Below are positions 1 through 6,079 of a stretch of DNA of 8,125 nt, piece after piece (the first letter of the stretch is position 1; each line of letters starts with the position of its first letter). Source of the DNA: CAZUVM01 sp964623885 (GTDB lineage Bacteria; Verrucomicrobiota; Verrucomicrobiia; Limisphaerales; UBA8199). Both the position numbers and the translations under genes were made by a program. The notes beneath the pieces are model-generated. The model saw nothing but the letters and a program-made list of their open reading frames with translations. It ran no database searches and was not told the origin of the DNA. The stretch covers positions 1 to 8,125 of the forward strand of contig CAZUVM010000077.1 in NCBI GenBank assembly GCA_964623885.1, given 5' to 3'.

Positions 1-505
1 CAAAGACCTCAGCGCGTTCATCAAAATCGCCGAACAGGTGGGCTACGATTTCGGCCTGCTCAAAGAGGTCCAGAAAATAAACAGCGAACAGATGAACCGA
101 TTCGTGAAGAAGATCATCGACACGCTGTGGGTATTGAAAGACAAGAAAATCGGCGTGCTGGGTTTGGCGTTTAAGCAGAATACGGACGATATCCGGATGT
201 CGCCGGCCATCGAATTGTGTCAGCGGCTGCAAAAAGAAGGCGCCGCCTTGCGGGTGCATGATCCCAAAGCGATGGACAAGGCGCGCGCCGTCCTCACGGA
301 TGTTGCTTTCGTCGAGGACATGAACGAGGTCGCAGAAGGCTGCGATGCCTTGGTGATCGCCACCGAATGGGAAGAATTCAAGAAACTCGATCTCGAACGC
401 GTCCGCCGCGCCTTGAGCCATCCCATTCTATTTGATGGTCGTAACCTGTTCGATTCGGCGGAAATGGAGCGCCTCGGCTTTATTTACAAAAGTATCGGGC
501 GCTAG
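1..505 (+). CDS. ugd: UDP-glucose 6-dehydrogenase, C-terminal part (5' end outside window)
   Basis: This enzyme oxidises UDP-glucose to UDP-glucuronate with two NAD+ in the cytoplasm, supplying precursor for exopolysaccharide or cell-surface glycans. The reading frame is open from base 2 and ends at TAG 503-505, giving 167 residues. The first visible residues, KDLSAFIKIAEQ, directly follow the family's GGxCFP catalytic-cysteine motif, so that cysteine lies just outside the window and roughly 260 N-terminal residues are missing. Visible parts are the end of the dimer-forming middle domain (GYDFGLLKEVQKIN) and the C-terminal nucleotide-binding domain with VLGLAFKQNTDDIRMSPA, where family members bind UDP-sugar and NAD. 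The later VIATEWEEFKKLD and LFDGRNLFD stretches are also typical. A GTG at 38 is an internal valine codon, not the start. GDP-mannose dehydrogenase is a related family, but the NTDDIR(M/E)SP form fits UDP-glucose dehydrogenase better. Confidence 0.93.
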   Translation, partial: KDLSAFIKIAEQVGYDFGLLKEVQKINSEQMNRFVKKIIDTLWVLKDKKIGVLGLAFKQNTDDIRMSPAIELCQRLQKEGAALRVHDPKAMDKARAVLTDVAFVEDMNEVAEGCDALVIATEWEEFKKLDLERVRRALSHPILFDGRNLFDSAEMERLGFIYKSIGR

Positions 506-562
506 CCGCTGTCGCTAATGCTTCTCTAGTGCCCGGACATTGGCTTTTAACCCCCCTCCAGT

Positions 563-590
563 TTGACACCCAACCGCGCTCCGGTAGTAT
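563..590 (+). promoter_or_regulatory. Candidate sigma70 promoter for the NERD-kinase/MutT genes
   Basis: A perfect -35 box TTGACA (563-568) is followed after 16 bases by TAGTAT (585-590), which matches the TATAAT -10 box at four of six positions. The predicted start of transcription is near 597-598, about 110 bases before the kinase ATG. It faces the kinase gene and lies after the ugd stop, so it is the best promoter in this gap. This is inferred from sequence alone. Confidence 0.6.
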
Positions 591-597
591 CGCCCCC

Positions 598-678
598 ATG
601 CTAGGTGAGTCCGACGATCAATTCTCCCTCACCGGCGTAGCACCGAGTGTGCGCGCCGCGCGCAACAGCAACTTCTAA
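598..678 (+). other. Possible leaderless 26-codon leader ORF with internal hairpins
   Basis: An ATG at 598 sits seven bases after the -10 box, about where transcription should begin, so this ORF would be leaderless. It runs 26 codons to TAA 676-678. Within it GGTGAG (604-609) can pair with CTCACC (628-633), and TGCGCG (650-655) can pair with CGCGCA (659-664) around the loop CCG. The second hairpin has no T-run after it, so it is not a typical terminator. A purine-rich TGAGGT (695-700) then serves the kinase ATG at 708. The peptide matches no family I know. It could be a leader peptide, a decayed gene start, or chance. Confidence 0.22.
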
Positions 679-707
679 TAAATTGGTCGCATCCTGAGGT
701 AATCGCT

Positions 708-2120
708 ATGGCCATCATTCATCGAATCGGCACTCCCGAGAATGACAGCGAGGCAAAGGCGATCAAAAAGTTCGCCAAAGATCTGCCCGATGACTGTATC
801 GTGTTTCACAACTTCGAATTGACCAACGGGCGCGGACTTCCATACGAGTATGACATCGCGGTCCTCACGCCGCATGCGCTCTACCACGTGGAGGTCAAGG
901 GCTACCACGGCGAAATCCGCGGCAACACCGTTCAATGGACCTTCGAGAACGGCGGGGTTTATCCCAGCCCGATTCCACTGGCCAACAAGAAAACCAAAAT
1001 CCTGGCCGGCAAGTTGAAGCAACACTCGCACTATCTCGAGAACGTGTTCGTCGAAACGCTCATCCTGCTGACCGAGGACCGCGCCCGCGCAAAGCTCAAC
1101 GACGAGCAAGCGCAACGCGTGGTTCACATCCGGGACGCAATCGAACGGGTGAACGACCCCAAGTATTTGCCGGTCAAACCCGGAAACGTCGAGCCCTTCC
1201 ACGACATGATCTGCCACGCGCTCTTCGCCACCCGCCCGTCCAAGAAGGTGCAGCGGATCGGCCTCTACGACATCGTGCTGAAGGCCGACCAGGACGACCG
1301 CTTCACCGTTTTCCTGGCCCGGCACCGGTTCCTCAACACCCAGCCGCTGACGGTCCTCAAGGTCTATCACCTGGACGTTTACGCCTCTGCCTCGGAGAAG
1401 GAATATCGCCTGCGGGAGATCTTCCACAGCCAGGACGCCCTGCGGCTCCTTGGCTCACACCCGAACCTGCTCCGCACCGGCGACATGTTTTACTGGAACG
1501 ACGACTCCTTCGTCGAGCCAAGCGAATACATCCAGGGTGGAAAGATGCTCGAGTGGTGGCTCGACAACCAACACTGTGACCAGACCCTGACCTGGGACGA
1601 GAAAACCCGGATTATCAAAGGCGCGGCCGACGGTCTCGCTCATGCCCACAAACACGGCGTCATCCACGGCGACATCCGCCCCTGCAACATCCTCGTCGCG
1701 CCGGGCGGCTTCGTCAAAGTCGCCAACTTCGACCTCGCTTTCATTCCCAACGCTCCCGACCTCTGCATCGTCAATTCCGTCCGCAGTCATTTCGATCGCC
1801 GTTATGTTGCCCCAGCCCTCTGGGAAAATCCGCACGACCTAGTGCCCGCCAGCGACGTCTACTCCCTCGGCCTCGTTTTCTATCAGCTCATCACCGGCCA
1901 ACCGCCCCGGCACGACGTGGAAGCCGTAATCGCGGGGAAGGGCGCGCCCATCGACATCGACCTGCTCACGGCCGAGCTCGGCCGCAGTGGTAGTCCAAAC
2001 TTCATGAAAGACCCGGCCGGGGCCGCCGAGATCATCGCGCGGATGTGCGAGCCGGAGCGGTCCAAGCGGTACGCGACGGTGGCGGACGTAATGGAAGATT
2101 TGGCGATTTGTGAGTCGTGA
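708..2120 (+). CDS. NERD domain plus Ser/Thr kinase-like domain protein (PglW-like N-terminal architecture)
   Basis: A 470-residue, probably cytoplasmic protein with no signal peptide or membrane segment. Residues about 10-125 form a NERD (nuclease-related) domain. It has E15 in the N-terminal NDSEAKAI helix, then D49 in YEYDIAVL and E62-x-K64 in HVEVKGY, the D...ExK pattern of PD-(D/E)xK nucleases, so this part looks catalytically intact. Residues about 185-465 form a eukaryotic-type protein kinase fold with the VAIK-like lysine K218 (LTVLKVY), the catalytic loop HGDIRPCN (H320, D322, N327), YVAP near the APE motif, and a canonical SDVYSLGLVFYQLITG. Key parts are altered: the glycine loop is ADQDDR, and DFG is replaced by N340-F-D. 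Phosphotransfer may therefore be weak or absent. The same domain order opens the BREX type-2 protein PglW, which is far longer; here the protein ends after the kinase C-lobe. ATG 708 has a TGAGGT ribosome site seven bases before it. Its target is unknown, and a role in phage defence or signalling is inference. Confidence 0.85.
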   Translation: MAIIHRIGTPENDSEAKAIKKFAKDLPDDCIVFHNFELTNGRGLPYEYDIAVLTPHALYHVEVKGYHGEIRGNTVQWTFENGGVYPSPIPLANKKTKILAGKLKQHSHYLENVFVETLILLTEDRARAKLNDEQAQRVVHIRDAIERVNDPKYLPVKPGNVEPFHDMICHALFATRPSKKVQRIGLYDIVLKADQDDRFTVFLARHRFLNTQPLTVLKVYHLDVYASASEKEYRLREIFHSQDALRLLGSHPNLLRTGDMFYWNDDSFVEPSEYIQGGKMLEWWLDNQHCDQTLTWDEKTRIIKGAADGLAHAHKHGVIHGDIRPCNILVAPGGFVKVANFDLAFIPNAPDLCIVNSVRSHFDRRYVAPALWENPHDLVPASDVYSLGLVFYQLITGQPPRHDVEAVIAGKGAPIDIDLLTAELGRSGSPNFMKDPAGAAEIIARMCEPERSKRYATVADVMEDLAICES

Positions 2121-2149
2121 GGCTGGGCCGACATTAAATCGAGGCTGCT

Positions 2150-2572
2150 ATGCCCGTCATCGACGTTGCCGCTGCGCTTCTGTTCCGAGACGGTAAACTG
2201 CTGATCACCCAGCGCTACGCCGATGCGCACCTAGGCGGGCTCTGGGAATTTCCCGGTGGCAAACGCGAGCCGAATGAAACTTTTGAAGAGTGTCTCGCCC
2301 GCGAACTGCGCGAGGAATTAGGGATTGAGGTAAAGGTCGGGGAACTCGTCGAAAGCCTCACCCACGCCTACCCGGAAAAGACTGTCCATTTGAAATTCTT
2401 CCGCTGCGAATGGATGAATCATGAACCGCAAGCGCTCGGATGCGATGCTTACAAATGGATCACCCGTGAACAGTTGGGCCAGCACCAGTTTCCGCCCGCC
2501 GACACCCGCCTCCTCGATGAGCTGGCAGGCAACACACAACTTTGGACGGCAGGCGAGAAGCAGCAGTTCTGA
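2150..2572 (+). CDS. mutT: MutT-type Nudix hydrolase (probable 8-oxo-dGTP diphosphatase)
   Basis: A 140-residue cytoplasmic Nudix protein, close to the usual 130-140 residues of MutT. The Nudix box G-x5-E-x7-REUxEExGU is complete: G37, E43, R51, E52, E55, E56, G58 and I59. The glutamates bind the Mg2+ used to split a nucleoside diphosphate bond. GGLWEFPGGK (29-38) before the box and FPPADTRLLDEL near the C-terminus are typical of MutT and of the MutT-like domain of MutY. The expected reaction is 8-oxo-dGTP to 8-oxo-dGMP plus pyrophosphate, which cleans the nucleotide pool. ATG 2150 has GAGG at 2141-2144, a good ribosome site. The gene begins 29 bases after the NERD-kinase stop with no promoter visible between them, so the two are probably co-transcribed. 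Nudix substrates vary widely, so a different nucleotide substrate is possible. Confidence 0.88.
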   Translation: MPVIDVAAALLFRDGKLLITQRYADAHLGGLWEFPGGKREPNETFEECLARELREELGIEVKVGELVESLTHAYPEKTVHLKFFRCEWMNHEPQALGCDAYKWITREQLGQHQFPPADTRLLDELAGNTQLWTAGEKQQF

Positions 2573-2611
2573 GTAGCCAATTCTTCACAGCCGGCCGGAG
2601 CCGCTTATCGG

Positions 2612-2738
2612 GTAGCGCAGATTCCAATCTACTGTATCGCAGGTTTCCAACCTGCTGAGACTTCGAGGCATCCACCACCTTGCATCACGAAGCCGTCCAC
2701 TAAAGCACTAAAGGACGCCCGCCGATTGCAAATCGGCG
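2612..2738. repeat. Cluster of three short palindromes, two in tandem
   Basis: The gap 2573-2797 between convergent genes holds no convincing gene. Two tandem units start at 2612 (GTAGCGCAGATT...) and 2634 (GTATCGCAGGTT...), matching at 10 of 12 leading bases. Unit 1 folds as AGATT-CC-AATCT (2619-2630). Unit 2 folds as GCAGGTT-TCC-AACCTGC (2639-2655), a perfect seven-base stem. The stem change A to G in one arm is matched by T to C in the other. A third palindrome, CGCCGATT-GCA-AATCGGCG (2720-2738), has a perfect eight-base stem with the same AT-rich centre and three-base loop. This resembles dispersed REP-like elements. The number of copies elsewhere in the genome cannot be seen from here. 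Confidence 0.6.
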
Positions 2739-2744
2739 ATAAAG

Positions 2745-2776
2745 TAAATTAAAAATCTGCGCCACACCTTCGGCGC
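2745..2776 (-). terminator. Candidate rho-independent terminator after the LysR gene
   Basis: Read on the - strand, GCGCC (2776-2772) pairs with GGCGC (2763-2759) around an eight-base loop. AGATTTTTAATTTA follows at once (2758-2745). It lies 21 bases after the LysR stop. The stem is only five pairs, so the call is moderate. No matching terminator is evident for the + strand MutT gene. Confidence 0.4.
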
Positions 2777-2797
2777 TCCGGCTGACTCGATGCTAAT

Positions 2798-3703
2798 TCA
2801 GGCCTTGGCGTCGACCATGCCCGCAACCGCTTCCTTCGCCGATATCCAGAATTGTTCGGCCATGGGAGTCATTCCGGTTTTGAGACCCACAACGCCTATC
2901 GTGACAGGCTCAGGCGGCGGACAAAAAGGCACCAACTTCAACCGAGGGCCGGTGAAACACGAAAAACTCTGCGGCACTATCGCTAATCCGATCCCAGACT
3001 CAACCGCAGCAATCAGGCTGGCGGCTCCGTCGTGTTCTTCGACAATCCTGGGTTTGGTTTTTATCGGCGCGAACAGAGAACTAAGATAGTCCTGATATTC
3101 GGGATAATCCTGTTTGCTGAATGCCACGAGTGGCTCTTGCACTACCCGATCCAGAGTCACAAACCGCGCTCGCGCAAGGTTGTGCTCAGGCGGCACAGCG
3201 AGGCACATATTATCTCGGCTCAGTTCCTCGAAGCGCAGGCCCCTGAGCATGCTTTGACCGGGCCGCACCAGGACTGCCACCTGCAGCTTGCCTTCGCGAA
3301 CCCCGCTCAGCATTTCTTCCGTAGATAGATCATGCAGCCTCACTCGCACCTTTGGGTACCGCGCTTGAAATGCCCGCAGGGCCGCAGGCATGATCCGCAC
3401 CGTCGGGGACGGCGCATAGCCCACATGAAGCTCAGTCCCGCCGGTCGCAACTGCCCGAGCTGTTTTGACAGCTTCCTCCGCCCGTTGCAGCACCGCGCGC
3501 GCTTCCGTCAGGAAAGTTTTCCCGGCTTCGGTCAGCCGCACGGATTTGGCGCTTCGTTCAAAGAGCGCGAAGCCAAGCTCTTCCTCCAAGTCGCTGAGTT
3601 GCCGACTCAAAGCAGGCTGGGACACATGCAGCTTCAACGCCGCCTGTGTGACATTTTCCTGCTCCGCGGCGGCAACAAAATAGCGCAGGTGCCGTAATTC
3701 CAT
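2798..3703 (-). CDS. LysR-type transcriptional regulator
   Basis: A 301-residue LysR-family DNA-binding regulator. Residues about 1-60 form the winged helix-turn-helix, with VTQAALKLHVSQPALSRQ carrying the recognition helix, then LEEELGFALFER and VRLTEAGKTFL. Residues about 90-290 form the periplasmic-binding-like effector domain, which opens LHVGYAPSP and includes AAVESGIGLAIVPQS, both usual for the family. The ATG at 3703 was chosen because MELRHLRYF is the standard family start. A GTG at 3733 would add ten residues and sits nine bases after the GH92 stop; neither start has a clear ribosome site. The gene is in the same direction as, and 39 bases after, the GH92 gene, so it is probably the last gene of that operon rather than divergent from its target as many LysR genes are. 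The effector cannot be told from sequence. Confidence 0.9.
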   Translation of the reverse strand: MELRHLRYFVAAAEQENVTQAALKLHVSQPALSRQLSDLEEELGFALFERSAKSVRLTEAGKTFLTEARAVLQRAEEAVKTARAVATGGTELHVGYAPSPTVRIMPAALRAFQARYPKVRVRLHDLSTEEMLSGVREGKLQVAVLVRPGQSMLRGLRFEELSRDNMCLAVPPEHNLARARFVTLDRVVQEPLVAFSKQDYPEYQDYLSSLFAPIKTKPRIVEEHDGAASLIAAVESGIGLAIVPQSFSCFTGPRLKLVPFCPPPEPVTIGVVGLKTGMTPMAEQFWISAKEAVAGMVDAKA

Positions 3704-3742
3704 CAGAACACGAGTTTCAAGGAGACTGTCCACCCGCCCGTT

Positions 3743-6064
3743 TCACTGCGTCATCGATGGCGGGGCGGCGTCGGGCGCGCTGCCCCAGCTTGTATTCGGA
3801 TGCGGTCCCATCTTGAAAACAAAGGTGCCGCCATCGGCGATGTCCGCATGGCTGAACCATGGCTTGGTCCATGGGCGGCCATTCAGCGCGGCCGATTGGA
3901 TATAGAGATTCTTGTCGGAATTGTTCTCCGCGCGGATGACGAAATCCTTGCCGTTGCCAAGGTGCAGCGTGACTTCGTCAAAGAGCGGCGAACCGATGAT
4001 GTAATCCGGGCTGGCCGGATCCACCGTGTAAAATCCCATCGCGCTCAGCACGTACCACGAGGCCGTAGAGCCCTGATCGTCCATGCCGGGAAACGCCAGG
4101 CCGGATTTGTCGCTGCCATACATTAGGCGGAGGATCTTACGCACCAATTCCTGCGTCTTCCACGGCTGCCCAGCGTAATCATAATAATAGGCTGTCTGCT
4201 GATCGGGTTGGTTCCCCTGACAATAAAGCCCGATCATCCCGGTGACGTCCCGCGCGATCCCCTTCGGCCGGTAAGGCGTGTGAAAAAAAGCATCGAGCTT
4301 CTTTTGGAAATTCTCACGCCCGCCCACGAGCTGCATCAATCCCTGAACATCATGTGGCACCAGCCAGAAATTCTGCCAGCCGGTCGCCTCCTTCATCATG
4401 AAATTGTAATAAGGCTCCGCCGGATCGAAGGGCGCAATCCAAGACCCGTCCGCGTTGCGCCCGCGCATAAAGCCGCTCTCGCGGTCATACACGTTGGTAT
4501 AATTATGGGCACGGGCAAGAAACATGCGGTAATCGTCCTCTTTGCCCAGCTTTTTGGCATAGCACGCCAGCGCGTAGTCGTCCCAGCTATATTCCAACGT
4601 TTTATCCACCCCGGCGTTGCCATCCGCGTACGGCGGGCTCGGATGTTCCACCACAATGTCGTGCACCCAGCCTTTTTCCATGTATTCCGCCAGGTTGCGT
4701 CGCGGCCCGGCCGGGTCGGTGGCGTTCGTGCGGAGGTAAGCGTATACCGAGGAATAGTCGAACGGCAATCCGCGTTCCCAATCGCCCAAATACATCATCA
4801 CCGCGTGGTCCCCGTGGAACGAGGTCTGCATCCAGCCACTTTCGCGAGCCATTTCGAAATGCGTGCGCAGAACGTTCGTTTTCAACTCGGGCTCCAGCAG
4901 CGTCAGCAGCACCACCTGGTTGCGCCCCGTGTCCCAGAACGCAATCGGACTGTAACGGTCGTAATCGGCGACGCGCGCATCCGGGCCGCGGCCGCGGATC
5001 GGCTCGCCCTTCCTGGCGATGAGCCGCGGTGTCATTAACGAATGATACAGCGTGGAATAGAACAGCCCGCGTTCCTTCTCGCTGCCGCCTTTAATCTCGA
5101 CCCGATTAAGCTTCTCGCTCCACGCGGCTTCCGCGCGATGGTGGACCTCGTCGAAATCTTTGGCATCGGCATCCAGTTGTTCCTGGGCTGCTTCGACAGT
5201 GTTCGCCGAGCTGATGCGCAACAGGACCTGCTCCCCGGCGGTGGTGGCGTACTGCAGATAAGTTCCCGCATAGCTGCCCGATTCAGACCGCGAATCCGGC
5301 CGCGTCACGTCGTCCCGCCGGACTCGCGCCTCCTCCAGTCGCGGCGGAACCTGGCGGAACGTGCCGAACCCTTTGAACGGTTTGGAAAACTCGGCTACGA
5401 AGCAACGGCCGAAGAGTCCTCCCCGACCCCCACGAAATCCACGCCCGACACGCTCGGCTCGACCGCTCACCGTGTGGTCACCCACGATCTGGATCGAATT
5501 ACTGCCCGCCCCGAGATCGATCAACACCACGCCGCGTTCCGTCTTGGGAAACGTGAACCGGTAATAAGCGGTGCGCTCGGTAGTGGTCAATTCGGCCCGA
5601 ATGCCGCTATCGGGAAAAAGCACTGAATAATACCCCGGCGAAGCTTTCTCGGAAGTTTTGTCATAAGGCGAGGCGTAGCTGCGATCGGGCGGCACGGTCC
5701 AGTTCCCGACCACCGGCATAATCGTGAGGCCGGGCATCGGCGAGGAAAAACCCAGCATCGTCGGCCGGGAGTGGATGTACGGGAAAATGATCCCATGGTT
5801 GCCCGCCGCCTCGGTCAGATCTTTGTTAATTGGTCCGAGCAGCACATTCCGATGCGGCAGCGCAGGGCCGGGATACGTGAACCCCGTGTAAGCCTCTTCG
5901 CCCGGCGGCGGCGCGTTGCCCAGCAGTTCAGGGTCGTCCAGCGAAGCCGTGCCCACCAGCGGGTTGGCGTATTCCACCGGCGTTTTCGCTGCCGCTGCAG
6001 CAGTGGCAATGGCGCAAATCAAAAAGACTACGACCCCACAAGTTAAGGAACAACGACGGATCAT
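3743..6064 (-). CDS. Secreted glycoside hydrolase family 92 alpha-mannosidase
   Basis: A 773-residue exo-alpha-mannosidase of family GH92, a Ca2+-dependent, inverting group that removes terminal mannose from N-glycans and mannoproteins. Residues 1-26 are a Sec signal peptide (basic start, hydrophobic core, cleavage after TAAAAA), so it acts outside the cytoplasm. Residues about 30-270 form the N-terminal beta-sandwich opening with YANPLVGT. The (alpha/alpha)6 catalytic domain follows with YSTLYHSLMTPR (336-347), FWDTGRNQ (376-383), LEYSWDDYA, NYTNVYDRESGFMRGR and FWLVPHDVQGL. E559 (KEATGWQ) sits where the family has the general acid in EGNxWQ, and MDDQG (661-665) matches the conserved acidic base region. 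Where many members read GNEP this one has GNQP (617-620), which may alter substrate choice. ATG 6064 lies 15 bases after the peptidase stop with no clear ribosome site, suggesting coupled translation. The exact linkage cleaved is uncertain. Confidence 0.93.
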   Translation of the reverse strand: MIRRCSLTCGVVVFLICAIATAAAAAKTPVEYANPLVGTASLDDPELLGNAPPPGEEAYTGFTYPGPALPHRNVLLGPINKDLTEAAGNHGIIFPYIHSRPTMLGFSSPMPGLTIMPVVGNWTVPPDRSYASPYDKTSEKASPGYYSVLFPDSGIRAELTTTERTAYYRFTFPKTERGVVLIDLGAGSNSIQIVGDHTVSGRAERVGRGFRGGRGGLFGRCFVAEFSKPFKGFGTFRQVPPRLEEARVRRDDVTRPDSRSESGSYAGTYLQYATTAGEQVLLRISSANTVEAAQEQLDADAKDFDEVHHRAEAAWSEKLNRVEIKGGSEKERGLFYSTLYHSLMTPRLIARKGEPIRGRGPDARVADYDRYSPIAFWDTGRNQVVLLTLLEPELKTNVLRTHFEMARESGWMQTSFHGDHAVMMYLGDWERGLPFDYSSVYAYLRTNATDPAGPRRNLAEYMEKGWVHDIVVEHPSPPYADGNAGVDKTLEYSWDDYALACYAKKLGKEDDYRMFLARAHNYTNVYDRESGFMRGRNADGSWIAPFDPAEPYYNFMMKEATGWQNFWLVPHDVQGLMQLVGGRENFQKKLDAFFHTPYRPKGIARDVTGMIGLYCQGNQPDQQTAYYYDYAGQPWKTQELVRKILRLMYGSDKSGLAFPGMDDQGSTASWYVLSAMGFYTVDPASPDYIIGSPLFDEVTLHLGNGKDFVIRAENNSDKNLYIQSAALNGRPWTKPWFSHADIADGGTFVFKMGPHPNTSWGSAPDAAPPSMTQ

Positions 6065-6079
6065 ACACTGAGGTTTCTG

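Noticed and set aside
496..535. CGGGC ... GCCCG as a ugd terminator
   Set aside because: The loop would be 30 bases, the stem only five pairs, and no T-run follows.
675..1427. Open frame of 250 codons on the - strand opposite the NERD-kinase gene
   Set aside because: It mirrors the coding frame of a well-supported gene, has no recognisable motif, and arises from the high third-position GC of the real gene.
935..1579. Open frame of 214 codons on the + strand overlapping the NERD-kinase in another frame
   Set aside because: It is Arg/Pro-rich, shows no domain, and lies fully within a gene whose protein has clear motifs on both sides.
708..2120. A complete BREX type-2 system
   Set aside because: Only the PglW-like N-terminal architecture is present; no PglX methylase, PglZ phosphatase, BrxC-like or helicase gene occurs in the window.
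2699..2713. ACTAAAG repeated at 2699 and 2707 as an attachment-site or insertion-target duplication
   Set aside because: Only seven bases, directly adjacent, with no mobile gene nearby; it is likely chance.
4208..5038. Open frame of 276 codons on the + strand opposite the GH92 gene
   Set aside because: The - strand frame carries clear GH92 motifs throughout; the + strand product is His/Arg/Val-rich without domains.
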